Counted from the first letter of the stretch, positions 9,037 through 18,262 are shown. The stretch: DNA of 39,017 bases from an uncultured Verrucomicrobiales bacterium (GCA_913048135.1 CAJWVY010000010.1:1-39017), one strand, 5' to 3'. The notes: generated by a model not told the origin, from the letters alone. Numbers and translations: made by a program.

Positions 9037-9209
9037 AATTACAGGTATGCGTTGCCCGCGAATGGCGGGAGCGTTGGGACGGAAATTATCCTACCGAGCC
9101 GATCCATAACCGCCAAGAATTAACCCACGGATTTTCGGCGAAAAATGTTCCCTATATTCGTCTTTTCGACTAATCTTTGATTACCCACTCGCTGCGAACT
9201 ACAACCCAC

Positions 9210-9218
9210 AAGGGAAGG
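9210..9218 (+). promoter_or_regulatory. Ribosome-binding site of the coiled-coil gene
   Basis: The purine stretch AAGGGAAGG lies 7 bases before the ATG at 9226 and fixes that start. The 9037-9225 divergent intergenic region should hold promoters for both this gene and the PLD operon, but no -35/-10 pair is convincing. Confidence 0.6.
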
Positions 9219-9225
9219 CACTGTC

Positions 9226-10080
9226 ATGGCCAAGTTTCTGGATAATTGGAAAAACAAAGTTACGACCTATAAAAACAAGGCGGAAGAAATTCGCGCCATG
9301 ATCGAGGAAGGCGCGGAGACGATTCGCGACATCCGCGCGGATGTCGAGGGCACCGTCGAGGATCTTAAAGCCGACAGCGAGGAAAAGATGATGGAAAGCC
9401 TGGAGAAAATCCAGGACTCCGAGCGGGTCTTCAAGGAGGCAGGGTATCTGCTTAGCGCAATCGAACTGGAGATGGGGTTCAACCCCAAGGTCGTTGCCGT
9501 GCTGAAACGCGAATCGGAAATCGGATCCCGCAAAAAAGAACGCCTTTTGAAACAGCACGAGGATAACAAAGTGCTCTCCACCGTGCTCACCTCCCTGTTC
9601 AAAGCCGAGGCGCTGGAGGACAAGGTTCATCTTCGACGGCTGACCTTCACTGAGGTGCACATTGAGATGGGCCTCGTCCCCGCCGTACATGTGTTGTGGG
9701 AAGACAAGGCCGCCTCTGGCATCAGCTCGGCCTCCATTCTGCCGATTGAGGAAAGCTCCAGCAGCAGCGGCAGCTCATTTACCTCCAACTCCTCGTTCAC
9801 CAGCAGCCGCTCATCCTTCGTAAGCCAACCATCGGCCTTTACCTCCGGCGAAACCGTCGAAGCAGCCCCGACCGAAGAAGAAATCCCACCGCTGCCTCCA
9901 GCGGAACCGACCGCCGAGGAAGCTGCCGCGCCACCGCCACCACAAGCTGAGACCGAGGAGGAAGAGGATGCAGAGAGCTTCACCGCCCCGGTGGTCAGCG
10001 CTAGTGCTCGTGATCCGGAAGATGACAAATGGACCAGCTTTCCGGACATCTCCTTCCCATCGAGTAAGGACGACAAATAA
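9226..10080 (+). CDS. Coiled-coil protein with Ser-rich and acidic/Pro-rich tail
   Basis: 284 residues, no known family by eye. Residues 1-~75 are a highly charged amphipathic helix (NKAEEIRAMIEEGAETIRDI and onward), then a compact region ~75-160 containing AGYLLSAIELEMGFNPKVVA and HIEMGLVPAVHVLWED. From ~165 the sequence becomes low-complexity: a Ser/Thr tract (SSSSSGSSFTSNSSFTSS) and a Pro/Ala/Glu tract (PPLPPAEPTAEEAAAPPPPQ) before an acidic end. No signal peptide or TM. It is the only plus-strand gene in this part, convergent on the giant ATPase and sharing its terminator. The architecture (helical scaffold plus disordered tail) suggests an adaptor that may work with the SPFH/ATPase pair; that is inference. 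Confidence 0.75.
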   Translation: MAKFLDNWKNKVTTYKNKAEEIRAMIEEGAETIRDIRADVEGTVEDLKADSEEKMMESLEKIQDSERVFKEAGYLLSAIELEMGFNPKVVAVLKRESEIGSRKKERLLKQHEDNKVLSTVLTSLFKAEALEDKVHLRRLTFTEVHIEMGLVPAVHVLWEDKAASGISSASILPIEESSSSSGSSFTSNSSFTSSRSSFVSQPSAFTSGETVEAAPTEEEIPPLPPAEPTAEEAAAPPPPQAETEEEEDAESFTAPVVSASARDPEDDKWTSFPDISFPSSKDDK

Positions 10081-10095
10081 CTAACTTATCTCAAC

Positions 10096-10127
10096 AAAAA
10101 GGCCGGCATCACGCCGGCCTTTTTTTT
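10096..10127. terminator. Bidirectional rho-independent terminator
   Basis: A perfect 7-bp GC stem (GGCCGGC / GCCGGCC, 10101-10107 and 10113-10119) with a 5-nt loop. It is preceded by a run of A and followed by a run of eight T, so it has a U-tract on both strands. It sits between the convergent coiled-coil gene (ends 10080) and the giant ATPase gene (ends 10144) and serves both. Confidence 0.9.
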
Positions 10128-10143
10128 GTGGAAATTCAGCACC

Positions 10144-13100
10144 CTACTCCGCCGGAGGTGATTCCTGCCCCTCGGCCGGCGGCGCTTGTCCTTCAGTCTG
10201 TTGCTGGGCTTGAGCCGTTTTAAGCTGGTCCAAAATCTGTTGGATCAGTTCATCGCTGTTCTGCGTCATTTGTTGACTGACATCCACCACCACTTCGCTC
10301 GGCTGCGCCTCGCGCAGTTGCCCCTGTAATTCAGTGACTCTCTCTTGATAATTGCCGAATAACGCACCCACCTGTTGCAGTGCCGTCTGAAGTTGTGCGG
10401 CCTGAGCGGATGCCTGAGATTGGTTAATCGTTTGGGCCAATTGCTGGTTGCTCTGCTGGATGAATTCCATCATGGCCTGTTGGCGTTCGGCCAACATCTG
10501 CTGATTCCCTTCCGCCGTTGCGGACGCCTGGCTGGATTGCTCCAAGTATTTCTCGATCGCCCCGCTAATCACTTCCATCTGATTGGATGAAACCGGAGCC
10601 GGAGCACCTTCGCCTCCTACGACTGGAGCGTTAGCAATATTCTCTGCCAGCGTTTGGCGCAGGTTTTCCAGATCAGCACTTAACGCACTGGTGTCGATGG
10701 TGGTCGTGCGTTCCTTTGAAAGTTCTTCCTTGAGCGTGTCCTGGATCGACTCTAGCCCCCCGCTGAAAAGAGAAAGCTGGCTGACCACGCGGCTGACGGG
10801 ATCGTTTTGGTCGCCGCCCTGCAGATATTGGTTCCGGCCGAAGGTGCGCTTGATTTCCTCCCAACGCTCCGCTTCCTCCTCGCTCATCACGCCGATGAGT
10901 TGCTTAAACTTTAGGAAGTTCGCTTCGGCGCCGGTGGTGAGCGTTTGACTCTCACCCTTGTAATGATCGAGCACGAGATCCATCAACTCCTGCTCGTTCA
11001 TCATCGGCAACACCTTTTCGGCGAGACGGTTCATGTTCCGGTAGGAACCCTGCATTTTGAAGGCCGGCTCAGTGCGGAATTCATCGGACTGCCCAGCGCT
11101 TTCGATGTAGAGTTGGTTCACCTTCAACACCACATCGCGGAGCGTGATCATTTTCTTGATCACGGTGATTAATTCCTCTTGTTCGTTGGCGGAGAAATTA
11201 CCCTGCAATTCGATGCCCTCGCGCTGATCGGTTTCAGCCATGCGAATAAACGCCTGAATATCCTTCTGCGCCGCCTTACCAAGCGATTGCAGTGCGGGGT
11301 TCGAAGTGATTGCGTTCTCAATGTAACTGCCGGAGAAAGCAGTTTCGCGGCCTTTCATGTCGTCACCGAGATTGTAGGTGTCTGCACGGTTGGTGAGCAT
11401 GTCCGGCACACGGAATTTTTCACCGCTCTCGGTGTACGGGTTACCAGCCATCACCACCACCACGCGGCGACCACGCATATCGTAGGTCTTCGGCTGGCCG
11501 CGCCACACGCCCTCGATCTTGCGCTGGGCATCACACAACGAAATAAACTTCTGTAGAAACTCCGGATTACAGTGCTGGATGTCGTCCACGTAGATCATCA
11601 CGTTATCGCCCATCTCAAGCGCGAGGTTGAGCTTCTTGACCTCCTCACGCGCACCAGCATTGGGCGCCTCCTCGGGATCGAGCGAGGTCACCTCATGGCC
11701 AAGTGCCGGGCCGTTGATCTTCATGAAAATCAGTCCCATGCGGTTGGCGAGATATTCCATCAAGGTGGTCTTACCATAACCGGGAGGAGAGATGAGCAGC
11801 AGCAGACCCATGAGGTCCGTGCGCTTGGCATCGCCGGCCGCACCGATCTGCTTGGCAAGGTTATCACCGACGATCGGCAGATATACTTCATCCACCAACT
11901 GGTTCCGCACAAAGGATGACAGAACGCGCGGCTCAAATTCATGCAGGCGCAGCGCCTCTTTTTCAGATTCGATAAGCGCCTGTTTCAGCTCCTGATACGC
12001 CTCAAAGCGCGGCACCGATTCGCGGGCAAAGCGTCCGAGCTTCTCTTGGAAAGCCAGATAATCGAACGGATAATTCCCGCCCTCTTCCACTGCATCATGC
12101 GCGCCCTGAATACCTTCCAGAACCTGCCCGGTAGCCGCCTTCACCACGGCCTGTTTGTGGAGGTGGCCGCAGAAAACCAGTCCCGCCACTTCCTCGAGGT
12201 ATTTGTTGGCGCCATTTCGGTCGAGCAGGAAGCCTCGTACCCAGTCACGGATCAGCTGATAATGACTGTGCGGATCCTTCTGAAGCGGTTTCTGCGCCTT
12301 GGCAAAATCGCTTTCACGACCTTTCTTCACGAGATGCCGCTCAAACTCCGTGAGCAGACTGTCGGCCTCCTGGCTGACCACCCAATCGCGGCCGTTGGTG
12401 TGTTCGTAGAAGAGATATTCGCCGGCCGGATCCGCATCCTCGGGCGGGAATAAACCGGTTTCTTCAATAAACGCCGCCACCATGGCGCGCAGTTCGGCCA
12501 CATAATCGGCCTGAGTGGGATCGCCCGGGAAAATTTCGTTACGGGTGGCAAAGCCCTCCAGACGGGCGAGCATCATCTTCGCGGCATCCGGATCACAGAA
12601 TTTATTCCAGAACACCGCCGCACAGGCTCGCGCGCGGGGGTAATACCGCGCGAGTTGCAAGGCGCTTTGAGTGCTGAGCAGTGCCGCTAAAATCTTTTCG
12701 GCGTCCTGATCATGGATACCCTTGGTATAGGCCTCCGAATAACGATCGCCCATGAAGTCCTGCACAACCTTAAGGCGTTCCTCGACACTCATCTCCGCCA
12801 CCTCGGTCATGCGGTCGATGCCCTGCTGCTCCAGCTTTTGCCACAACAGGTAGGCGAGATATTCCGCGCGGTAAACTTCATTGTCCTCAGACACCACCGT
12901 TTGATCCCACACCTCGCGAGTGGCCAAGAAGGCTTCGTCGGTAACTTCATCGAAATATTGCGTGCCCGTCAGATGCAGATTCTGATCATTGCCGCGTCGC
13001 ACCATGGTAAGATCCAAAGGCTGTGCGTTGACGGCAAACTTATGTTTTCCGAACTGGATGACATTCTGCCCATCCACATACAGCTCCTGCTTATCCTTGA

Positions 13101-15645
13101 GCTGACGCACGGCCTCCTCGTGAATGCTCTTGAGCTGGCTTTGAATGCCCTCCGCTTCGCCGGCCTTATCCAGCGCCTGCAGTTCTTGCACGCGTTCACG
13201 TATCGAATCAATCATCCGATCGCCAGCCATATAGCCATTGATGTCATTGACATCCTCAAACGTCCCGAGCTTGTGCTCAATGCTCTTGAGCATGCGTTCC
13301 GCAGATGACACCAGTGCGGTGGCCTTGCGATTGCGAGCCTCCTCCAGTTGCAGGCGTTTCTGCTCAAAGGCCGTCTCCAGCTCACTGCGTTTCTGGTCCA
13401 GCTGCTCGATGTATTCCGGGAAATCTGCAAAGTCACCACCCAGATCCTCAAGTTGATTGAGGATATTATTGAAGTACTCATCGCACTTCTCCGGCGAGTC
13501 GGACATATCCAGATAATTGGTCGCCGTCTGGCTCAGCAGCAAAATCTGCGCGTTAAACTGCGCGGCCCCTTCCGCCGTCATCAGCGAGCGCATCTTGTTC
13601 TTCAGCGCTTCCTTTACCTGATTGACCACCTGATAAATCGCCGTGATTCCCTCCACGATGCGTGTCTGCTCGGTGGTATCGTCAATCGACAGACTCCGGA
13701 CGATGTCGATCAACATTTCCAGATCCGAGCCCGCCGTGGTGATCTCCTCCTCCAGCTCCTTGCCCTCAGCCACCTTAGTGACCCCATCCACGCGCCCGCG
13801 CTGTTCCTCAGCCCGTTCGCGATAGGGATCCAACGATTCGGGCTGCAGCAGAAATTCCACGCACTTTTGGGAGAGCACATCCACCTGCTCCTTCACCTGC
13901 GCTTCCAGCGCCTCCATGGCTGCGGTATCAATGAAACGCACCTCATCCTTCAGCGTAATAATCTCGCCGCGCATCCGCCGCAACCCACCCAGATTGGCCA
14001 CAAAATCATCCACGGACTTGAAATTGGCCCGACCCACCTGGCTAAAGAGTTCCTTGGAACGCTTGGCAATATCCTCGGATCGTTCACGAGCCTCCAGCTT
14101 GAGGCGGCGTACTTTGTCGAATTCCGCAATCGCTTTCTCCGCAGTTTCTGCGACGCCCTTGAGGACTTCGATAATCTTACCACCCTCCTCGGATCCCAGC
14201 CACGTGTGCGCGCTGGGAATACTACCTGCCTTGGCGGCCATGTCTGCGTACAGATCAGCATATGGCGATTCCTTTTGGATCAGCAGCAGTACCTCATTGC
14301 ACTCCGCCATCGCTTTCACCACGGCTTTGTTGCCCACCTGAAACAACAACGAATCGCGTTCGCCGCTCTCCGGTTCAAAGCCTGGTTGATAAAAGGGCGA
14401 TTGGCGCACCTGAATCATGTGATGCTTGATTGCCTCTTCCTCCGCCCGAAAGCTCACCAAATCACCATTCGGAAACAACGAAAATCCATTGCAGGCAATA
14501 CGCTCGGAGATTTCCTGTTCAATCAACCGATAGGGCATCAAGGCATACAGGCCGGACATGCGATTGAAAAAAACGTATAGATAATCTTCTCCATTCGGCG
14601 AGGTCATGGTCCGTTCCAGCAACATGTCGCCCTCTTCGGCCTCGTAACGCTTCAGCTCGCCGCTCTGTAGATAGTAGCCATCCGGAAAGATTAAGCCATG
14701 CTCCTCGGGCAGCAGGATGCAGGATTGCCCGATCGAATCCACACGGTGAACGGATTGCAGCTTTTCGTTGAAAATAAAATACCGGGTGACCTTCTCCCGG
14801 TAGGGCGTAATTTTGATCAGGATCAACGCGCCCTGAATAGCGTACTGAATCTCAGCATCGTCCAACTTCTGGTTACGATCCTCCACCGGTTCCGAGTAAA
14901 TGCCGTCCCCCGTGGCTGTATTGTCCTCGATCTTGATCGTGAGATCGCCGCCCACACATTCCACAAAAACCCGATCCTGAATCGATACATGCGGATTGTC
15001 ACCGTGCCGAACATCACTCGGTGTGGGGTTGATCCATTGGAAATTAAACTCCGCTGGAAACGCAGTGTTTAAGTATTCGTTGGCCGCTCTATCATTGTCA
15101 TAAACCAGTTGGCCATCAGCATTAATCAGCCACTTATAGACTGTGACATCCCCCACTTTGCTGCCCGTGCGGAACACAATATAAAAGTTCGAGCCAACCT
15201 GGGCAAACCGATGAAAGCGGGCATCCTTGTTGACTGAAAACATGACGCCAAACCGTTCCTGAAATTTAGCATCATGCAGGATGGACAGATCACCTTCCTT
15301 GAATTCCTCCGCAGCCTCGTCGTAATCGTATACGGCGAATACGTCGCTCAGCTGCCCCTGCTTAAGGCCCAGCTCAACATTGAAGCCAAAGAGGAAATGA
15401 TCGTGACCCAACTGAATCATATCCCGCGGCTCACAATTGAGTTGCGTGGACACGCGGGCCATTTTCTTAAGCTCCAGTTTCTTGGAGCCAAACACCTGTG
15501 CCCGGCGCTCATCCAGTTTCCCCAGCTCCTCGCGCAGGGTAGCGCCCTGGTCGTTCAGGCGCTGCTTGATGAGATCGTAAGCGCCGCCCTCCAGCGCGGT
15601 CGGTGCGCCTTCTCCGGTATTTCCACTGTCGGGAGGTTCCGCCAT
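10144..15645 (-). CDS. Giant AAA+ (MoxR-like) ATPase, 'DNA repair ATPase' type
   Basis: About 1833 residues from the ATG at 15643-15645 (an upstream in-frame start at 15684 is less likely). N-terminal region (~30-440): a conserved beta-rich domain containing CEPRDMIQLG and FLFGFNVELGLK, which I associate from memory with the DUF3686 / 'DNA repair ATPase' family. Middle (~440-900): long coiled coils. C-terminal AAA+ domain: Walker A PPGYGKTT (Lys ~1292), Walker B MIYVDD (Asp ~1354-1355), sensor-1 MAGNPYTE (Asn ~1402), and NRADTY with a likely Arg finger shortly after. The tail (~1560-end) is Gln-rich helix ending in a Pro/Glu stretch. It follows the SPFH gene by 48 bp, so the pair is an operon. 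A DNA-repair role is only a database label; a membrane-stress remodelling role fits the SPFH partner better. Confidence 0.85.
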   Translation of the reverse strand: MAEPPDSGNTGEGAPTALEGGAYDLIKQRLNDQGATLREELGKLDERRAQVFGSKKLELKKMARVSTQLNCEPRDMIQLGHDHFLFGFNVELGLKQGQLSDVFAVYDYDEAAEEFKEGDLSILHDAKFQERFGVMFSVNKDARFHRFAQVGSNFYIVFRTGSKVGDVTVYKWLINADGQLVYDNDRAANEYLNTAFPAEFNFQWINPTPSDVRHGDNPHVSIQDRVFVECVGGDLTIKIEDNTATGDGIYSEPVEDRNQKLDDAEIQYAIQGALILIKITPYREKVTRYFIFNEKLQSVHRVDSIGQSCILLPEEHGLIFPDGYYLQSGELKRYEAEEGDMLLERTMTSPNGEDYLYVFFNRMSGLYALMPYRLIEQEISERIACNGFSLFPNGDLVSFRAEEEAIKHHMIQVRQSPFYQPGFEPESGERDSLLFQVGNKAVVKAMAECNEVLLLIQKESPYADLYADMAAKAGSIPSAHTWLGSEEGGKIIEVLKGVAETAEKAIAEFDKVRRLKLEARERSEDIAKRSKELFSQVGRANFKSVDDFVANLGGLRRMRGEIITLKDEVRFIDTAAMEALEAQVKEQVDVLSQKCVEFLLQPESLDPYRERAEEQRGRVDGVTKVAEGKELEEEITTAGSDLEMLIDIVRSLSIDDTTEQTRIVEGITAIYQVVNQVKEALKNKMRSLMTAEGAAQFNAQILLLSQTATNYLDMSDSPEKCDEYFNNILNQLEDLGGDFADFPEYIEQLDQKRSELETAFEQKRLQLEEARNRKATALVSSAERMLKSIEHKLGTFEDVNDINGYMAGDRMIDSIRERVQELQALDKAGEAEGIQSQLKSIHEEAVRQLKDKQELYVDGQNVIQFGKHKFAVNAQPLDLTMVRRGNDQNLHLTGTQYFDEVTDEAFLATREVWDQTVVSEDNEVYRAEYLAYLLWQKLEQQGIDRMTEVAEMSVEERLKVVQDFMGDRYSEAYTKGIHDQDAEKILAALLSTQSALQLARYYPRARACAAVFWNKFCDPDAAKMMLARLEGFATRNEIFPGDPTQADYVAELRAMVAAFIEETGLFPPEDADPAGEYLFYEHTNGRDWVVSQEADSLLTEFERHLVKKGRESDFAKAQKPLQKDPHSHYQLIRDWVRGFLLDRNGANKYLEEVAGLVFCGHLHKQAVVKAATGQVLEGIQGAHDAVEEGGNYPFDYLAFQEKLGRFARESVPRFEAYQELKQALIESEKEALRLHEFEPRVLSSFVRNQLVDEVYLPIVGDNLAKQIGAAGDAKRTDLMGLLLLISPPGYGKTTLMEYLANRMGLIFMKINGPALGHEVTSLDPEEAPNAGAREEVKKLNLALEMGDNVMIYVDDIQHCNPEFLQKFISLCDAQRKIEGVWRGQPKTYDMRGRRVVVVMAGNPYTESGEKFRVPDMLTNRADTYNLGDDMKGRETAFSGSYIENAITSNPALQSLGKAAQKDIQAFIRMAETDQREGIELQGNFSANEQEELITVIKKMITLRDVVLKVNQLYIESAGQSDEFRTEPAFKMQGSYRNMNRLAEKVLPMMNEQELMDLVLDHYKGESQTLTTGAEANFLKFKQLIGVMSEEEAERWEEIKRTFGRNQYLQGGDQNDPVSRVVSQLSLFSGGLESIQDTLKEELSKERTTTIDTSALSADLENLRQTLAENIANAPVVGGEGAPAPVSSNQMEVISGAIEKYLEQSSQASATAEGNQQMLAERQQAMMEFIQQSNQQLAQTINQSQASAQAAQLQTALQQVGALFGNYQERVTELQGQLREAQPSEVVVDVSQQMTQNSDELIQQILDQLKTAQAQQQTEGQAPPAEGQESPPAE

Positions 15646-15693
15646 GGATAGAGCCCCAATTGCCCCGGCCAATGACCGGGGCAATTGTGTGAA

Positions 15694-18012
15694 TTATTTG
15701 CCGAGTTTGTCGCCGAGGATCGTGCTCGCCAACTCGCTGCCAATTTCCGTGCCGCGCACAGCCTTTTCGGCCGCCCGCATTAGCCCGCGAAGCGAGTTGT
15801 CTTCGGTCTTGGATACCATGGAAGCCAACAATGCGGAGATAGTGAGATTCTTCACATCCTCGCTCTTTAGGCCGGATGCCTTAATCCAGCCGGCCAATTT
15901 ATTTTTCAGATGATCCGGGTCGCCGTTGAAGAAGGTGTTCTTCACGTCGGTGATAGTCTGACTGTTATCGACCAAGCGATCGACCACCTTGCCTTGACTC
16001 ACGGAGGAGACCACACGGTCGAAGAAGTCCTGCTCGCCGCCCACCAGATCGATGTTCGCGCTCTTGAGCGCTTCGCCCATTACGCGAGCCTGAGCATCGG
16101 CAATATCCTTCTTGATGTTGATATCGGCCAACTCCACATCCTTGTCCTTATCCAATTGCAGGCGGAATTCCTCGTGATCCTGAGAAGCCTTATTGAACAG
16201 CTCGATGGCCTTAGCCATCTCGGTCTTGGCCAGTGCCTCGGCAAGGCCCATCTTCTCGGCGCCCTGCGCCTCGGCCAGCCGGATCGCTTCCACGGATTTA
16301 CCTTCGGCCACACCCTTGGATTCGATACTCACACCTTCCGCAGTGCCCTTGGCGGCGATGCCTTTCGCTTCGCCCTCGCCTTCGGCAGCCTTTGCTGTAC
16401 CGGAAGCTTTACCCTGTGCCTCAATTACGGCGGCTTCAGCTAATCCCTGAGCCTTCTCGGCTTCGGCATCGACCGTCTTAGCCTCGGCCTTGGCCTTCAT
16501 CACATTGGCCTCGGCATAACCGGCAGCTGCCTGCATGGCTGCCGTTCCTTCGGCTTCCTGTTGCATAGCGTGGTTGCGTTTCTCACTCGCCTTGGCTTCC
16601 GCATCGGCAGTGATTTGAATTTGCTCGGCCGTTTGCTCGGCTTCCAGCTTGTCGGCTTCCGCCTTGGTCACATCCTCGTACTTGAGGGCATCAGCTTTCT
16701 TCTGGCGTACATCGTAATCGGCTTGCGCGGCAATGAGGTCGCGTTTTTGGTCCGCTTCGGCGCGGGCCTCGGCCTCGATGTTCAACACGCGGCGCGCCCG
16801 TTCGGCGCTCATGTCCGCCTCCACATCCAGTCGTTGTTGGTGCTGGGTGGTCACTTCCTTTTCCTTGGCCTCCAAACCGGCCTTGCTCTCGGCCACGCCA
16901 AACGCGGCGGCGATGATGGCCGCTTCCTTCTCTTGCGTCGATAACCCCACACGGCGCTCACGATCGACCTCGGCTTGCTGACCGGATTCCTTTTTCTCCT
17001 CCTCAAGTCGCAGCAAATCCTTGTCCAAATTCACGCGTGCTTCCTGCACCGATCGATCCTTTTGCACCGTGCGAACTTCCACATCCTCTTCAGTGCTCAA
17101 CCGGGCATTCTCGGATTCTTTCCGAGCAGCCTGAACGCTCTTTTCAGTTATGGCAGCCTCTTCCGCCTTGGTCACCTCCACCTCACGAGTTTGTGCAGCC
17201 AAGTGCTGCTCGTTTGTCCGATCCAATTCGCGCTGAGCAACCTCTGTCTCAATATCCTTGTTCTTGATCTGCAGCTCCATGTCCCGGTTCTGCCTGTTGA
17301 TCTCCTCTTCCTTGGCGGTATTCTGCTTGTTGATTTCCTCGTCCCTTTGAACTTTGCGCTGGTTCTCTTTCTCCTCCATTTGAGCAGTCAACTCCACAAT
17401 CTTTGCCCGACCTACGGAGTCCAGCACGTTATTGGGATCATGAGCATCCAATGGGGTTTGCTCGAGGTAATCAATCGCCACGTCCTCCAGCGTATAACCG
17501 TTTAGATCGCTGCCAATCGTGTCGATGATCTCCTGACGGAACGGAATACGATCGGTGTACAGCTTCTCGAACTGCATCTTCTTACCGGCCGACTTGAGTG
17601 CCTCGGAGAACTTCGCCTCAAATAACTGCTTGAGCAGCTCAATTTCCGATGCCCGCTCGCAACCCACCTGTGTCGCCACGGTTTTGATATCGTGAAAATC
17701 TGATTTCCCATCTACCTCGCTCTTTTCGTCATTTACGCGCACGTAAAAGACCACCTCAATATCCGCGCGAATGTTATCCTCACAAATCAACCCGTCCTTA
17801 CCTTTACGGACGACCTCCAGCTTTTTCACAGAGAGATCCATGATCTGCAACTGCTGAAGAATCGGCACACGATACATCCAGTCCTTCTTGACCTTGATAC
17901 CACCGAAACCAGTTCGCACACCGGCCTCACCTGGCTTGATTTTCTTAATAAATAGAAACAGACTGACCATCGTGACAAACAACAAACCACCGATAATTAA
18001 GAACCAAATCAT
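15694..18012 (-). CDS. SPFH/flotillin-like protein with long coiled coil
   Basis: 772 residues. An N-terminal TM helix (MIWFLIIGGLLFVTMVSLFL) is followed by an SPFH/Band 7 domain (~25-210), including KIKPGEAGVRTGFGG and DNIRADIEVVFYVRV, and the flotillin-type ASEIELLKQLFEAKFSEALK helix. From ~215 to ~620 it is an almost unbroken coiled coil of Glu/Ala/Lys repeats, much longer than in ordinary flotillins (which total ~430-520 residues), then a helical C-terminal domain (~640-772). The start is fixed by AGGAG 7 nt upstream. It probably forms a large oligomeric membrane cage or raft that recruits the downstream AAA+ ATPase. Expression is likely driven from the 18013-18372 region. Confidence 0.9.
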   Translation of the reverse strand: MIWFLIIGGLLFVTMVSLFLFIKKIKPGEAGVRTGFGGIKVKKDWMYRVPILQQLQIMDLSVKKLEVVRKGKDGLICEDNIRADIEVVFYVRVNDEKSEVDGKSDFHDIKTVATQVGCERASEIELLKQLFEAKFSEALKSAGKKMQFEKLYTDRIPFRQEIIDTIGSDLNGYTLEDVAIDYLEQTPLDAHDPNNVLDSVGRAKIVELTAQMEEKENQRKVQRDEEINKQNTAKEEEINRQNRDMELQIKNKDIETEVAQRELDRTNEQHLAAQTREVEVTKAEEAAITEKSVQAARKESENARLSTEEDVEVRTVQKDRSVQEARVNLDKDLLRLEEEKKESGQQAEVDRERRVGLSTQEKEAAIIAAAFGVAESKAGLEAKEKEVTTQHQQRLDVEADMSAERARRVLNIEAEARAEADQKRDLIAAQADYDVRQKKADALKYEDVTKAEADKLEAEQTAEQIQITADAEAKASEKRNHAMQQEAEGTAAMQAAAGYAEANVMKAKAEAKTVDAEAEKAQGLAEAAVIEAQGKASGTAKAAEGEGEAKGIAAKGTAEGVSIESKGVAEGKSVEAIRLAEAQGAEKMGLAEALAKTEMAKAIELFNKASQDHEEFRLQLDKDKDVELADINIKKDIADAQARVMGEALKSANIDLVGGEQDFFDRVVSSVSQGKVVDRLVDNSQTITDVKNTFFNGDPDHLKNKLAGWIKASGLKSEDVKNLTISALLASMVSKTEDNSLRGLMRAAEKAVRGTEIGSELASTILGDKLGK

Positions 18013-18019
18013 AATAATA

Positions 18020-18024
18020 CTCCT
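18020..18024 (-). promoter_or_regulatory. Shine-Dalgarno of the SPFH gene
   Basis: The minus strand reads AGGAG followed by 7 nt and the ATG at 18010-18012. This is ideal spacing and decides the start. Confidence 0.8.
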
Positions 18025-18233
18025 AGAGGATATAGTTTAAATTCACACACCAAAACACTGGACACCATGCGTTGGGGATACTCCGTCCGTCAGGACAGAA
18101 AGTGGTGTCAGGCGAGACTGTAAGCCATTGCTGCCGAGAGGCGCTACTATAATCTTTAGAAAAGTTTATAATCGCCAACACGACTTTAGTTTTATTTGCA
18201 CGCAGCAAAAATGGCGACCTTAGCAGCATTTTT

Positions 18234-18262
18234 CAGATGAAAAACGCCCTCTTTTTCATCTG
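18234..18262. repeat. Perfect 11-bp inverted repeat upstream of the SPFH operon
   Basis: Arms CAGATGAAAAA (18234-18244) and TTTTTCATCTG (18252-18262) pair perfectly around a 7-nt loop. A T-run lies inside the arm rather than after a GC stem, so it is not a typical terminator, although it could weakly end the MFS transcript (stop at 18373). It lies ~220 bp upstream of the SPFH start and ~60 bp upstream of the weak promoter candidate, so an operator role is possible. Confidence 0.65.

Noticed and set aside
9056-9070. CCCGC-GCGGG stem just upstream of the PLD start
   Set aside because: Five base pairs only; too weak to call a riboswitch or terminator.
13348-14580. 410-codon open frame on the plus strand inside the giant ATPase gene
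   Set aside because: It lies wholly antisense to a well-supported coding region, has the biased composition of a codon shadow and shows no domain.
10144-15645. Assigning a DNA-repair function to the giant ATPase
   Set aside because: The name comes from database labels; the sequence shows only AAA+ and coiled-coil features, with no nuclease or helicase motif.
18023-18229. 68-codon minus-strand frame in the SPFH upstream region
   Set aside because: No homology-like features, no ribosome-binding site, and it overlaps the likely leader of the SPFH transcript.
18234-18262. Rho-independent terminator of the MFS gene
   Set aside because: The stem is AT-rich, the T-run is inside the arm, and it lies ~110 bp beyond the stop, so I kept it as an inverted repeat of unknown role.
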